A stretch of 64,000 nt of DNA from Pseudarcicella hirudinis (GCF_900115665.1 NZ_FOXH01000007.1:195791-259790), one strand, 5' to 3'. Shown: positions 25,355-34,598, numbered from the stretch's first letter. Notes: generated from the letters alone by a model not told the origin. A program made the numbers and translations.

Positions 25355-25395
25355 AAAAGGGAATACGGCTGGTCCTTATTCCCTTTTACTTTATA
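25355..25395 (+). terminator. Hairpin after the oligopeptidase gene
   Basis: AAAAGGGAATA (25355-25365) pairs with TATTCCCTTTT (25377-25387), followed by a moderately T-rich stretch. It fills the 54-base gap before the symporter gene and may act as a terminator or attenuator between the two. Confidence 0.6.
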
Positions 25396-25404
25396 TTGCG
25401 TAAA

Positions 25405-26814
25405 ATGCTACTGACTTTTATTGCTGTTTATTTATTCATCAACCTGCTGATTGGCTGGTGGGCTTCAAAGCGTATTTCAAATACAGAAGATTTTGTGCTG
25501 GCCGGGCGAGGGCTTTCTTTTATGTTTTCCTCTATGGTAACTTTTGCTACCTGGTTTGGTTCAGAAACCATGATGGGTGCTCCTGCTGAGTTTATTAAAG
25601 ACGGCTTCCTCGGAGTAATTGAGGAGCCTTTCGGAGCCTCTTTATGTCTTGTTCTGGTCGGCTGTTTTTATGCAAGAATTTTCTATAAACTCAATATCCT
25701 GACTTTTTGCGACTATTTCGGCTTACGTTTTGGCAAAATTGCTGAATATGCTTCTGCCATTCTGATGATTCCCTCCTATTTCGGATGGATTGCAGCACAA
25801 TTGGTAGCAATGGGTGTCGTAATGCAGGTAATTATAGGTTTGCCACTAAGTACAGGGATCTGGATCAGTGCCTTGCTGGTGATGACATATACGCTGATGG
25901 GAGGTATGTGGTCCATTTCTATTACAGACTTCCTTCACAACATTCTCCTCATTCTTGGTCTGATTATTCTGGGAGTCATTCTTTACCGACGAATCGGAGG
26001 AATTGAAAATATCATTGCACAGACCCCTCCGGGCTTTTTCAGAATAATTCCAAAAGATTTCACGCTGAAAAGTAATCTGGAATATTTTGCTGCCTGGATA
26101 ACGGTCGGGCTGGGTTCAATTCCACAACAGGATATATTTCAAAGGGTCATGGCCTCGAAGGATGAACATACCGCTGTAAAATCTTCCATAACAGCCGGAA
26201 TAATGTACCTTACCATTGCCATGCTGCCCTTGTTTATAGCTCTGATTGCCAAAATTCTGCATCCTGAATTATTGAATGCTGACACCAAAATGATTATCCC
26301 GAATATGGTACTTCAGCATACTTCTCCGTTTATTCAGATTGTGTTTTTCGGGGCTCTGATCTCAGCTATTTTAAGTACAACAAGCGGTGCCATACTGGCT
26401 CCTGCAGCTGTAATCGGTGAGAATCTTATCAAACCGCTTTTCCCGAAAACCTCTGATAAACAATTGCTTTTAATCATCAGGATTTCAGTTGTTCTCGTTA
26501 CATTCTTTAGCATCTGGATGGCATTGAGCCGTCAGGATATTTTTACCCTGGTAGGAGAATCTTCTGCATTCAGTCTGGTTTCTCTTTTCATTCCCATGAC
26601 TGCAGGACTTTACTGGAAAAAAGCAAATCTTACCGGTTGTATCGCCTCAATGTTTTTCGGCTTTTTTACCTGGCTTTTATGCAATTTTTACCTTTATACT
26701 GAAGTTCCGCCAATTCTTTATGGTTTATTGGCCGGAGGAATTGCGCTCTTTCTGGGTTCTTTCTTCCCGGATAAGCTAAACTCTTCAAAGTTCAGTGCAA
26801 ATCAGAGTGTCTGA
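25405..26814 (+). CDS. Sodium:solute symporter family protein
   Basis: The protein is a multi-pass SSS-family transporter with about 13 membrane segments, moving an unidentified solute with Na+. Recognisable parts are NLLIGWWASKRISNTEDFVLAGRGLSFMFSSMVTFATWFGSETMMGAP near the N-terminus, and TYTLMGGMWSISITDFLHNILLILGLIILGVIL and GLGSIPQQDIFQRVMASKDEHTA later. ATG 25405 gives 469 residues; a TTG at 25396 would add three. Length and motifs fit the general group rather than the proline or pantothenate permeases specifically. It converges on a Nudix gene after 49 bases. Confidence 0.88.
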   Translation: MLLTFIAVYLFINLLIGWWASKRISNTEDFVLAGRGLSFMFSSMVTFATWFGSETMMGAPAEFIKDGFLGVIEEPFGASLCLVLVGCFYARIFYKLNILTFCDYFGLRFGKIAEYASAILMIPSYFGWIAAQLVAMGVVMQVIIGLPLSTGIWISALLVMTYTLMGGMWSISITDFLHNILLILGLIILGVILYRRIGGIENIIAQTPPGFFRIIPKDFTLKSNLEYFAAWITVGLGSIPQQDIFQRVMASKDEHTAVKSSITAGIMYLTIAMLPLFIALIAKILHPELLNADTKMIIPNMVLQHTSPFIQIVFFGALISAILSTTSGAILAPAAVIGENLIKPLFPKTSDKQLLLIIRISVVLVTFFSIWMALSRQDIFTLVGESSAFSLVSLFIPMTAGLYWKKANLTGCIASMFFGFFTWLLCNFYLYTEVPPILYGLLAGGIALFLGSFFPDKLNSSKFSANQSV

Positions 26815-26863
26815 GATAAATCTTATTTTCCCCGAAATACCGCAGAATTTATCTTTGAATTAC

Positions 26864-27304
26864 TTACTCATGCCATTTTTGTCTGATCCTTCCGATGTAT
26901 TGCCCACCGTTTCCTTCAAACAAAATCCTTTGAAGTTCTGAACCAACATTTGGATACATTTCCAGATGTTGTATCTCAGTAATCGGTTTCCATACCAGTG
27001 CTTTTGCTGAAGTTTCTGAGGGATTTAAAATAGGTATTCCGCCGATAATTTCTCCTGCAAAAACGACATGAAGTACATCGTTCTTTTGCTGAGGCAAAAT
27101 AACTTCTCCGCTAAGCAGCATTTTCCCGATTTCAATCTCAATTCCCATTTCTTCCTGCAACTCTCTAATCAAAGTTTGCTCAAGCGTTTCCCCCAGATCA
27201 GGATTTCCCCCGGGAAGATTATAAACATCAGTTCCTCCGTAAAAATATTGCATGAGTAAAACATGCTGATTTTCAATAACTAATACACTTGGCCTTACTT
27301 TCAT
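26864..27304 (-). CDS. Nudix hydrolase
   Basis: The Nudix box GX5EX7REUXEEXGU is complete at residues 33-55 (GNPDLGETLEQTLIRELQEEMGI), so the protein can hydrolyse a nucleoside diphosphate-linked compound with Mg2+. The 146 residues are a single Nudix domain beginning RPSVLVIENQHVLLMQYFYG. The substrate cannot be assigned; the family includes ADP-ribose, ADP-glucose and oxidised nucleotide hydrolases. It is a lone minus-strand gene between two plus-strand genes. Confidence 0.9.
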   Translation of the reverse strand: MKVRPSVLVIENQHVLLMQYFYGGTDVYNLPGGNPDLGETLEQTLIRELQEEMGIEIEIGKMLLSGEVILPQQKNDVLHVVFAGEIIGGIPILNPSETSAKALVWKPITEIQHLEMYPNVGSELQRILFEGNGGQYIGRIRQKWHE

Positions 27305-27408
27305 AAATGAATAAAAATATTTTTTTTCTTATTGTATAGGGGGAAATGACTTCTGATTTGTCTAGGATTTATACTTCTCAAACTTAATAAATTAATCTCT
27401 AGAGTGCC

Positions 27409-28140
27409 ATGAAACTAAACAAAAAACTTAGTTTTTCTAGCCTTTTCTTAATACAGTTATTGTTTCTGTTTCTCACTGGATGCCATATCCGGTATGGCCT
27501 TTATGACGATGATCGTCCTGTTGAAATCAGAGAAAAGAATTTCTACATCAATAATTTCACAAAGCTGGACATTGGAAATGCCATGAGAGTGAATGTGCAG
27601 AGAGGGGATCATTTTAGTGTGTCAGCAAAAGGAGATCGGATTAATGTAGATGATATCGACATGACAGAAAGAAATGGCGTTCTGAAGATTTATTACCGTA
27701 ATAACAGAAACAGACGCTTTCCGATGGATATTAGTATCGTGATGCCCAATTTAAGAGCCGTGTTTTTCTCGGGAGCATCAGAAAGTAATGTAGAAGGTTT
27801 TGATACAGGAATTATAGATATTGTTCTTTCGGATGCCTCCAAAGCCGCTTTTAATGTCAGATCACAATTTTTAAATATAGATCTTTCAGGAGCATCCAGT
27901 TTAAATATATCAGGAGAGTGTCAGAAAATAAACGGATACTTTTCCGGTGCATCAAATCTTTATGCGTTTAACCTCTATTCCGACGAAGCTGAAATTGATG
28001 CCTCCGGCGCAAGTTCAGTCAGAATTAACATTTTGAAATATCTGAAAGCAAGGGCCTCCGGTGCAAGCAGAATCAGATACCGGGGAAATCCTTCGATCGA
28101 CAGAAATCTTTCAGGCGGCAGCGCACTGGAAAGAGATTAA
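27409..28140 (+). CDS. GIN domain (DUF2807) lipoprotein
   Basis: The N-terminus has a long hydrophobic signal and a lipobox, FLTGC, with C25 the likely lipidated residue. The body is a right-handed beta-helix of the GIN (DUF2807) family: DIGNAMRVNVQRGDHFSVSAKGD, then repeated LSGASSLNISG, FSGASNLYAFN, DASGASSVRIN and ASGASRIRYRG rungs with the recurring SGAS motif. The 243 residues are typical. Such proteins are common in Bacteroidota envelopes, and their function is unknown. A terminator follows, so it is probably monocistronic. Confidence 0.87.
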   Translation: MKLNKKLSFSSLFLIQLLFLFLTGCHIRYGLYDDDRPVEIREKNFYINNFTKLDIGNAMRVNVQRGDHFSVSAKGDRINVDDIDMTERNGVLKIYYRNNRNRRFPMDISIVMPNLRAVFFSGASESNVEGFDTGIIDIVLSDASKAAFNVRSQFLNIDLSGASSLNISGECQKINGYFSGASNLYAFNLYSDEAEIDASGASSVRINILKYLKARASGASRIRYRGNPSIDRNLSGGSALERD

Positions 28141-28208
28141 AATATTAAAGATAAGCTCTGAGAATAGTTCTCACCTAAGTCACTAAAATAAATGATACCA
28201 GGGTTCTT

Positions 28209-28240
28209 AAAAGAGATGAATTGTTTTCATCTCTTTTTTA
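28209..28240 (+). terminator. Terminator after the GIN-domain gene
   Basis: AAAAGAGATGAA (28209-28220) pairs with TTCATCTCTTTT (28226-28237), followed by further T residues; a compact, strong intrinsic terminator. Confidence 0.85.
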
Positions 28241-28295
28241 TTATTTAATGCCTGCGAAAAGCTTCTGAATACCCGTTCTTTTGAATTTCAGAATG

Positions 28296-28326
28296 TTGAA
28301 AACTTGCCAAAGTATTGGTATCTTTC
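28296..28326 (+). promoter_or_regulatory. Promoter of the Nif3-like gene
   Basis: TTG at 28296-28298, a 20-base spacer and TATCTTTC at 28319-28326 match the -33/-7 consensus except the last base. Transcription would begin near 28333, just before ATG 28350, which argues for that start codon. Confidence 0.55.
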
Positions 28327-28349
28327 GGCAGATTAAAAGATTATTTCAA

Positions 28350-29444
28350 ATGCAGATTCAGGAAATTACAAGATATATTGAACAACTGGCGCCTTTAGCT
28401 TATCAGGAAAGTTATGACAATGCAGGGCTGATAACCGGGAATCCAAAAACTGAAATCAGTGGCATCTTAATCTCACTGGATTGCACAGAAGAGGTTGTGG
28501 ATGAGGCCATTCAAAAAGGCTGCAATCTCATTGTTGCCCATCATCCTATTGTTTTCAAAGGTCTGAAAAAGCTCAACGGTAAAAATTATGTGGAACGAAC
28601 CGTGATTAAGGCCATTAAAAATGATATCGCTGTTTATGCTTCTCATACCAATCTTGACCACGTAAAAGGAGGCGTTAATTTTAAAATCGCTGAGAAGTTA
28701 AAACTTACCGATTGCAGGATTCTGGCCCCGAAAAAACAGATTCTTAAAAAGTTAGTTGTTTTTGTGCCTTTCAATCATACTCCACAGGTAACCAAGGCAT
28801 TGTGCGAGGCAGGTGCAGGACAGATTGGTGAATATTTTAATTGCAGTTTCCAAACATCAGGCATCGGATCATTTACTCCTTCTGAAAATACAAATCCATT
28901 TATCGGAGAAGCATTAAAGCCGGAAAAAGTGGAGGAAAACCGTGTAGAGGTAATTTTACCCTCTCATCTCGAAAGAGAGGTTCTGCAGGCTATGAAAACA
29001 GCTCATCCCTATGAGGAAGTAGCCTATTATCTGACCTTACTGGAAAACACTGATAATGAGGTTGGTGCAGGAGTAATCGGCACTTTATCCGAAACCCTGA
29101 CTGAAGAGGATTTTCTGCATTATTTAAAGAATCATATGCAATTGAAAAGCATCCGTCATACCAGATTGCTAAACAGAAATATAAGCAGGATTGCTGTCTG
29201 CGGCGGAGCCGGAAGCTTTTTGCTTTCAGATGCAATCAGACAGAAAGCTGATGTTTTTATTACGGCAGATTATAAATATCACGAGTTTTTTGATGCTGAA
29301 GAAAACATCATAATTTGTGACATTGGACATTATGAGTCGGAAGTTTTCACAAAGGACTTAATTCATAGCTATTTATCAAAAAAAATTACTAATTTTGCGA
29401 TTCTCAAAAGTGAAGTCAATACTAATCCCGTTCAGTACTTTTGA
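28350..29444 (+). CDS. Nif3-like dinuclear metal centre protein
   Basis: The Nif3 family forms hexameric toroids with two metal ions per subunit. Assigned roles such as GTP cyclohydrolase I type 2 are not settled. ATG 28350 is taken (MQIQEITRYIEQLAPLAYQESYDNAGLITG) because an in-frame start at 28281 lies upstream of the promoter. The product has 364 residues. Metal-binding stretches are NLIVAHHPIVFKG and YASHTNLDHVKGGVN in the first half, and FITADYKYHEFFDAEENIIICDIGHYESE at the end. Between them is a PII-like insert (VFVPFNHTPQVTKALCEAGAGQIGEYFNCSFQTSG...HPYEEVAYYL). It is followed by a zinc-ribbon gene, a frequent partner. Confidence 0.92.
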   Translation: MQIQEITRYIEQLAPLAYQESYDNAGLITGNPKTEISGILISLDCTEEVVDEAIQKGCNLIVAHHPIVFKGLKKLNGKNYVERTVIKAIKNDIAVYASHTNLDHVKGGVNFKIAEKLKLTDCRILAPKKQILKKLVVFVPFNHTPQVTKALCEAGAGQIGEYFNCSFQTSGIGSFTPSENTNPFIGEALKPEKVEENRVEVILPSHLEREVLQAMKTAHPYEEVAYYLTLLENTDNEVGAGVIGTLSETLTEEDFLHYLKNHMQLKSIRHTRLLNRNISRIAVCGGAGSFLLSDAIRQKADVFITADYKYHEFFDAEENIIICDIGHYESEVFTKDLIHSYLSKKITNFAILKSEVNTNPVQYF

Positions 29445-29523
29445 GGTGACGCGTTAATAAGTTCGCAGGACGATATGTTTCTTTTGAATTGTTAACCAAC
29501 AACGAACAACGAATAACTACAAA

Positions 29524-30282
29524 ATGGCAACAGCAACCGAAACAACCATTGCTCAAAAATTAGAAGGTTTACTCAAACTTCAATCTATAGATACCGCTTT
29601 AGATAACATCAAAAAAGTGCGTGGCGATTTGCCTGAAGAAGTTCGCGATCTGGAGGATGAAATTGCAGGTTATGAGACCCGTATTTCTAAATTCAAGAAA
29701 GAAATTTCTTCTCTGGAAGAGGAAATCTCCAAAAATCGTAATGCCAAGAAAGAAGCTGAGAAGTTGGTAAATAAGTACAAAGACCAGCAAATGAATGTCC
29801 GCAATAACCGTGAATTTGATGCTATTTCAAAAGAGATCGAATTACAACAGCTGGAGATGGAATTGGCTGATAAGCGTATTCGTGAGTTCGACTTTAAAAT
29901 CTTAAATAAAAACGACGAAATTTCTTCTACTGAGACTGTTCTTTTCGAACGTCAGAAAGACCTTGATTCAAAACGTAAAGAATTAGGTGTTATCATTGGC
30001 GAAAGCGAAGAAGAAGAGACTAAATTCATGAAAGACCGTGATAAAGCGGCCAAAAATGTTGAAGAACGTCTGTTAAAATCTTACGATAAATTGCGTAGCA
30101 ATGCCGTTAACGGACTTGCTGTAGTAATGGTAAAACGTGGTGCGTGCGGAGGCTGCTTCAGCTTTGTTCCCCCTCAGCGTCAGGCAGATATTAAAGATAA
30201 AAAGAAAATTATTGTTTGTGAACACTGCGGACGTATCCTTGCTGATGTTGAGGATTCAATTACCGCTGTTGGTAAACGATAA
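29524..30282 (+). CDS. Coiled-coil protein with C4 zinc ribbon
   Basis: The 252 residues consist of a long coiled coil (about residues 12-190, heptads such as EEVRDLEDEIAGYETRISKFKKEISSLEEEISKN) and a C-terminal zinc ribbon with C208, C211, C232 and C235 (ACGGC and CEHC). This architecture occurs widely in bacteria directly beside Nif3-like genes, as here, and in chlamydiae a homologue (CdsZ) is linked to secretion. The cellular role in Bacteroidota is unknown. The gap from the Nif3-like gene is 79 bases without a clear promoter. Confidence 0.9.
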   Translation: MATATETTIAQKLEGLLKLQSIDTALDNIKKVRGDLPEEVRDLEDEIAGYETRISKFKKEISSLEEEISKNRNAKKEAEKLVNKYKDQQMNVRNNREFDAISKEIELQQLEMELADKRIREFDFKILNKNDEISSTETVLFERQKDLDSKRKELGVIIGESEEEETKFMKDRDKAAKNVEERLLKSYDKLRSNAVNGLAVVMVKRGACGGCFSFVPPQRQADIKDKKKIIVCEHCGRILADVEDSITAVGKR

Positions 30283-30307
30283 TAAGTTTTCTGAAAAATC
30301 GTTCTTT

Positions 30308-30345
30308 AAAAAGCCTACCGTATCGCACGGTAGGCTTTTTTGATT
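30308..30345 (+). terminator. Terminator after the zinc-ribbon gene
   Basis: A 14-bp stem (AAAAAGCCTACCGT 30308-30321 with 30327-30340) has a 5-base loop and ends in a T-run. It is symmetrical enough to work in both directions. Confidence 0.9.
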
Positions 30346-30359
30346 TACTGGCCTGTGAA

Positions 30360-30392
30360 TTGTTTATTTTAGAGAAATTTTTCCTATTTTTC
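30360..30392 (+). promoter_or_regulatory. Possible promoter of the TPR protein gene
   Basis: TTG at 30360-30362, a 22-base spacer and TATTTTTC at 30385-30392; one mismatch from the -7 consensus. It lies directly after the terminator and 37 bases before the start codon. Confidence 0.4.
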
Positions 30393-30429
30393 CAAAAAAT
30401 CTATTAAGTCTATAAATAAACTATATTTT

Positions 30430-31947
30430 ATGTCTGAAAACATCTTGCTGCAAAAACCGATCAGGTTTGGCCGGATAATCCTCAATTTCATTCTGTTTTT
30501 CATTCTGATAAGTTACAATAGCTTTTCAGCCGATTTTGAATTGACTCCTCAAATGCAGAAAGCCTATTCTGAAATACTTAAAATGAGAATTTATTCAGGA
30601 AGAAATCTATTGCTGGCCGACAAAAACCAGCCCAACGGTTTCAGAGCCTATCTGGAAAGTTATGCCGATATGATTGAGCTGCTTGCTTCAGAGAATCCGA
30701 ACGACTACGATGAATTTATTGACCAGCAGAGCGACAGGCTTTCCTTCATCTCAAGTCTCGACAAGTCTTCTCCTTACAACAAACTCTTGCAGGCAGAAGT
30801 CAGACTTCACAGCGCTTTTGTAAAGTTAAAATTCGGCCATGAAATCAAGGGTGCAGGGGATATTATTAAAGCTTATAAATTATTGGAAGCCAATGCCAAA
30901 CAGTTTCCAAACTTTATCTCTAATCAGAAATCTCTCGGTTTATTGCATATTCTGATAGGTTCTACGCCTGAAAACTATTTATGGGTAGCCCATATTCTTG
31001 GTTTAAGGGGCAATATCAATCAGGGACTTACTGAGCTACAAAATGTTATACAAAAAGACCCTTTTTTCAGGGATGAAGCTCAGATGATTGACTATGTTGT
31101 ACATTCCTATATTCTGAAAATCAACGAGAAGCAGCTTGCAGGTTTTAAAAATTTCATAGAATCCCATCCGGATAACCTGTTGTTTCAATTCTTCGGAATT
31201 ACTACTTATATCAAAGAAGGCAAAAGCGAAGAGGCATTAGACCTGCTGGAGCTCAAAAGAAAACCAGGTTATGTTCCGCTTCCCGTGCTGGAATACCTGA
31301 AATCTGATATCTTATTACAAAAAGGTCAATACCATCAGGCTGTTACCGGATATTTATATTACATCAACAATCATAAAGGCCTTAATTTCATCAAGGATGC
31401 CAATTATAAACTATTCCTTTGCTACTGGCTCAACAATGAAGATACTAAGGCTATGCCTTATCTGCAAAAGGTGGAAGAAGTCGGAGAAACAATTGTAGAG
31501 TCCGACAAATCAGCCTTAAAATATTCAAAGAACTATCTTGCTAAAAAACCCGGCCCTCAATCAAAGATTCTGATGAAGGCTCGCCTTGCTTGTGATGGCG
31601 GCTACTACGATCAGGCCTTATCTTTTCTGGGAAATTTAACAGAAGCTCAGTTTGAATCTCTATCTGACAAAGCTGAATTTAATTACAGAAAAGGAAGGAT
31701 TTACCAAAGAATGGATGATTCTCTTAAGGCTGTCCCGCTTTTTGAAAGGGCCATTAATCTTTCTTCCGGGCAAAACTGGTCGTTCGGTGCAAATGCCGCA
31801 CTTCAGACTGGTTATATCTTTCAGCAAAAAGGAGACAGAATGAAGGCCAAGTATTTTTTCGAAAAAGCAATTTCCTTTAAGAAACATGAATACAAGAATT
31901 CTGTTGACAATAAAGCCAAAGCAGCGCTGAATGAAATGGGATTTTAG
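30430..31947 (+). CDS. Tetratricopeptide-repeat protein, exported
   Basis: The 505-residue protein has a probable signal anchor (IILNFILFFILISYNSFSADFELTP) followed by helical repeats. TPR-like pairs are clearest in AEFNYRKGRIYQRMDDSLKAVPLFERAINL and AALQTGYIFQQKGDRMKAKYFFEKAI near the end. The middle (NQKSLGLLHILIGSTPENYLWVAHILGLRGNINQGLTELQNVI) resembles the DUF3808/IML2-like helical family. It probably scaffolds protein complexes in the periplasm. It stands alone between a terminator and the AAA_14 gene. No enzymatic motif was seen. Confidence 0.8.
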   Translation: MSENILLQKPIRFGRIILNFILFFILISYNSFSADFELTPQMQKAYSEILKMRIYSGRNLLLADKNQPNGFRAYLESYADMIELLASENPNDYDEFIDQQSDRLSFISSLDKSSPYNKLLQAEVRLHSAFVKLKFGHEIKGAGDIIKAYKLLEANAKQFPNFISNQKSLGLLHILIGSTPENYLWVAHILGLRGNINQGLTELQNVIQKDPFFRDEAQMIDYVVHSYILKINEKQLAGFKNFIESHPDNLLFQFFGITTYIKEGKSEEALDLLELKRKPGYVPLPVLEYLKSDILLQKGQYHQAVTGYLYYINNHKGLNFIKDANYKLFLCYWLNNEDTKAMPYLQKVEEVGETIVESDKSALKYSKNYLAKKPGPQSKILMKARLACDGGYYDQALSFLGNLTEAQFESLSDKAEFNYRKGRIYQRMDDSLKAVPLFERAINLSSGQNWSFGANAALQTGYIFQQKGDRMKAKYFFEKAISFKKHEYKNSVDNKAKAALNEMGF

Positions 31948-32050
31948 AACAAACCCTGCTTCTTCAATTCTGACACAAAATTTCCTGACATCTTTTTAAA
32001 TGGTGATTTAGTTAAAGACATGTTTATCACATTTTAATAGCGATTTCCGC

Positions 32051-32121
32051 AAAACCTTAACTTTCATGGAATGGAATCCATAAAAGTTAAGGTTTTTGTG
32101 GATTTAATTCCATAAAAGTTA
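32051..32121 (+). repeat. Three-copy operator-like repeat before the AAA_14 gene
   Basis: The arm 32051-32070 (AAAACCTTAACTTTCATGGA) is the reverse complement, with one mismatch, of 32077-32096, with a 6-base spacer. A third half-site, TCCATAAAAGTTA, recurs at 32109-32121 in the same direction as the second copy and 32 bases (about three helical turns) further on, between the -33 and -7 promoter elements. The arrangement is that of a repressor site or an RNA hairpin at the promoter. Confidence 0.75.
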
Positions 32122-32129
32122 TATATTTG
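32096..32129 (+). promoter_or_regulatory. Promoter of the AAA_14 ATPase gene
   Basis: TTG at 32096-32098, a 23-base spacer and TATATTTG at 32122-32129 match the phylum consensus, with the spacer at the long limit. The start codon follows 16 bases after the -7 element, leaving almost no leader. Confidence 0.6.
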
Positions 32130-32145
32130 TTAAAACCTGATAGCC

Positions 32146-33303
32146 ATGATTACAAGATTATTGCAGAGGAAATTAGAAAGCAGAATAGACTATAAAAAGG
32201 CTTTGTTGATTTTTGGCCCGCGGCAGGTGGGTAAAACGACACTTGCAAAAGCTCTTGCCAAAACATTGGATTTACCTTTTGAGTATTTCAATGGAGATAA
32301 TATCACAACTAAAAATTTATGGTCAATATCTAATCTTGAAGCCTTAAAACAAAGTTTTGGTAATAAAAAACTGATAGTGCTTGATGAAGCACAAATGATT
32401 GAGGATATCGGTCTGATTCTGAAACAATTAATAGATGCTGATTTAGGTATTCAACTAATTGTGACAGGCTCGTCCTCATTAAATATTGCGAATAAAACGC
32501 AAGAACCACTCACAGGTAGAAAATGGGAGTACAATCTATATCCAGTCAGTAGTAGCGAAATGATGGAGTTTCAGGGTATTCCTCAATATTTACAGTCATT
32601 TCAACACTACCTGATTTTCGGAATGTACCCGGAAGTGATTATGAACAAGGCTGATGCCAAAGAAATTTTGCTCAACATCTCCAGTAGTTATCTTTACAAA
32701 GATGTCTTAGCATTAGTGGGATTGAAACGGCCACAACTTTTAGAAAAAATACTGAAGGCATTAGCCTTACAGGTAGGAAGTGAAGTTTCCCTCAATGAAT
32801 TGGCAGGTCTGGTTTCAGCAGATGTAAAAACTGTTGACAATTATATCTATTTACTTGAACAAACATTTGTGGTGTACCGACTCGGGACTTTGAGTAGAAA
32901 TGAACGGAATGAAATTAGTACTAAAAAGAAAGTATACTTTTATGACAATGGCATTCGAAATGCTCTAATTGGTAATTTCAGTCCTATAAACAACCGAAAT
33001 GACATTGGAGCTTTATGGGAAAACTTTTTGATGGTAGAGAGAAAAAAGCTATTAGCTTATCATGGCTTTCATGGCAGGACTTATTTTTGGAGAAATAAAC
33101 AGCAGGCAGAAGTCGATTATATTGAAGAAATAGATGGTAAAATATATGCATTTGAGTTCAAATGGAATCCAAAGGCGCAAACAAGGTTTCCTCAAGCATT
33201 TATTGATAGCTACGAACCCGTCAATACTGTCGTTATAAGTCAGGATAATTTTTGGCAGTGGCTAAAAGAATATCCATATTCTGTAGGCAGTCCTAAAATG
33301 TAA
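32146..33303 (+). CDS. AAA_14 ATPase with DUF4143 domain
   Basis: The 385-residue protein has an N-terminal ATPase domain with Walker A GPRQVGKT at residues 24-31, Walker B LIVLDEAQ with D80-E81, and a sensor-like LIVTGSSSLNI. It then has a winged-helix part (VSLNELAGLVSADVKTVDNYIYLLEQTFVVYRL) and the DUF4143 C-terminal domain. The latter ends in EVDYIEEIDGKIYAFEFKW, an arrangement like a PD-(D/E)XK nuclease core. The family is patchily distributed and often in many copies per genome. Its function is not established. The neighbours are unrelated, and the elaborate upstream repeat suggests self-regulation. A convergent terminator follows. Confidence 0.88.
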   Translation: MITRLLQRKLESRIDYKKALLIFGPRQVGKTTLAKALAKTLDLPFEYFNGDNITTKNLWSISNLEALKQSFGNKKLIVLDEAQMIEDIGLILKQLIDADLGIQLIVTGSSSLNIANKTQEPLTGRKWEYNLYPVSSSEMMEFQGIPQYLQSFQHYLIFGMYPEVIMNKADAKEILLNISSSYLYKDVLALVGLKRPQLLEKILKALALQVGSEVSLNELAGLVSADVKTVDNYIYLLEQTFVVYRLGTLSRNERNEISTKKKVYFYDNGIRNALIGNFSPINNRNDIGALWENFLMVERKKLLAYHGFHGRTYFWRNKQQAEVDYIEEIDGKIYAFEFKWNPKAQTRFPQAFIDSYEPVNTVVISQDNFWQWLKEYPYSVGSPKM

Positions 33304-33407
33304 CATTTTGTATTCAGTTTATTTTCAGCCAACAAAATGCTTACTAAATGTTCAGGAAAACTTACCTTACTCCCACAAATCCTTATTTTTCACCTATTCA
33401 TCAACAA

Positions 33408-33449
33408 AAAATGGCAAATCTCAGGTATTTAAACCGGATTTGCCATTTT
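33408..33449. terminator. Bidirectional terminator between the AAA_14 and accD genes
   Basis: AAAATGGCAAATC (33408-33420) pairs perfectly with 33437-33449, with A-rich and T-rich flanks serving both converging genes. Confidence 0.85.
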
Positions 33450-33492
33450 CAATTCACTTTAAAAATAACTAATTCTAAATATTCTGATTGAT

Positions 33493-34335
33493 CTAAGAAA
33501 GCATCTTAAACAAAGAAGTCAATTTATCTTTCAGATCTTTTCTGTCAACAATAAAATCAAGGAAACCATGTTCTAAAACAAATTCAGCACTCTGGAATCC
33601 TTTAGGAAGATCTTTTCCGATTGTTTCACGAATTACACGAGGGCCTGCAAAACCAATTAAGGCTCCCGGTTCGGCAATGTTAAAATCCCCTAACATTGCA
33701 TAAGAAGCCGTTACACCGCCTGTTGTCGGGTCGGTTAATAAAGATACATAAGGAATTCCTGCTTCGTCAAGCAAAGCCAAACGGGCAGAAGTTTTTGCCA
33801 TTTGCATCAAAGAATAACCTGCTTCCATCATTCTGGCACCTCCCGAACGCGAAATCATTAAAAACGGTGATTTTGTTTCCAGAGAATGGTCAATTGCACG
33901 GGCAATTTTCTCTCCTACCACAGATCCCATTGATCCTCCGATAAAATTGAAATCCATTGCCGCCACAGTAATATCCAATTCGTTCATCTTACCGTAAGCA
34001 GTACGAACAGCATCTTTTAGGCCGGTTTTCTTTTCTGTAGCTTTTAAACGATCAGGATAATTTTTAGTATCTACGAAGTTCAGAGGATCTCCTGAAGACA
34101 TTAATGCATCTAATTCAGTATATCTAGTTTGATCAAAAAGCAATTCGAAATATTCCTGAGAGCCAATTTTTTCATGATATCCGCAATTAGAGCATGTATA
34201 AGCCAAAATTCTGTGCTCACGTGTATGCATTACTTTTTTGCAGGATGGACACTGATACCAAAGCCCGTCCGGAGCTTCACGTTTCGCTTCTGTGGGGGTA
34301 TTAATCCCTTTATCTTTTCTGGTAAACCAAGACAT
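33493..34335 (-). CDS. accD: Acetyl-CoA carboxylase carboxyltransferase subunit beta
   Basis: AccD with AccA moves the carboxyl group from biotin to acetyl-CoA, forming malonyl-CoA. The 280 residues have the N-terminal zinc ribbon with C29, C32, C48 and C51 ([18 protein letters not shown]) and the crotonase-like core: [66 protein letters not shown] and [32 protein letters not shown]. Length and motifs are standard. It has its own promoter and stands alone, away from accC at the start of the window. Confidence 0.97.
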   Translation of the reverse strand: MSWFTRKDKGINTPTEAKREAPDGLWYQCPSCKKVMHTREHRILAYTCSNCGYHEKIGSQEYFELLFDQTRYTELDALMSSGDPLNFVDTKNYPDRLKATEKKTGLKDAVRTAYGKMNELDITVAAMDFNFIGGSMGSVVGEKIARAIDHSLETKSPFLMISRSGGARMMEAGYSLMQMAKTSARLALLDEAGIPYVSLLTDPTTGGVTASYAMLGDFNIAEPGALIGFAGPRVIRETIGKDLPKGFQSAEFVLEHGFLDFIVDRKDLKDKLTSLFKMLS

Positions 34336-34442
34336 TGTTCAGATGATAATTGAATGTTGAAAGTATTTTGGGTAATTGGTTCTAAATTATTAATGAGGAT
34401 TTCAGGGAAAAGAGCCTTGCCCTTTTTCTGTAAAACTCTGAC

Positions 34443-34474
34443 CAAAACTAATTTTTGCAAAATTTACAAGACAA
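34443..34474 (-). promoter_or_regulatory. Promoter of accD
   Basis: On the minus strand TTG (34472-34474), a 21-base spacer and TAGTTTTG (34443-34450) match the -33/-7 consensus. The leader is about 100 bases. Apart from this and the terminator at 34599-34629, the 34336-34646 gap holds nothing recognisable. Confidence 0.65.
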
Positions 34475-34598
34475 ATTTAGCCTTGTAAATTGTATTACAC
34501 CAAGATTTTTTGGGTAAAATAAAGATTATTACACTTCTTTATTTCAATTATAAATCCTGATTTTTCAAAAATCCGTTGCAAAGATACAGAAAATGCAA

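Noticed and set aside
26814..26854. Terminator between the symporter and Nudix genes
   Set aside because: AGATAAAT and ATTTATCT could pair, but the loop is 25 bases and the stem is only A/T-rich with 8 pairs; too weak to call.
32051..32096. Inverted repeat before the AAA_14 gene as the end of an insertion sequence
   Set aside because: The arms face each other with only 6 bases between, no transposase is present, and no matching end is seen after the gene. An operator or hairpin explains it better.
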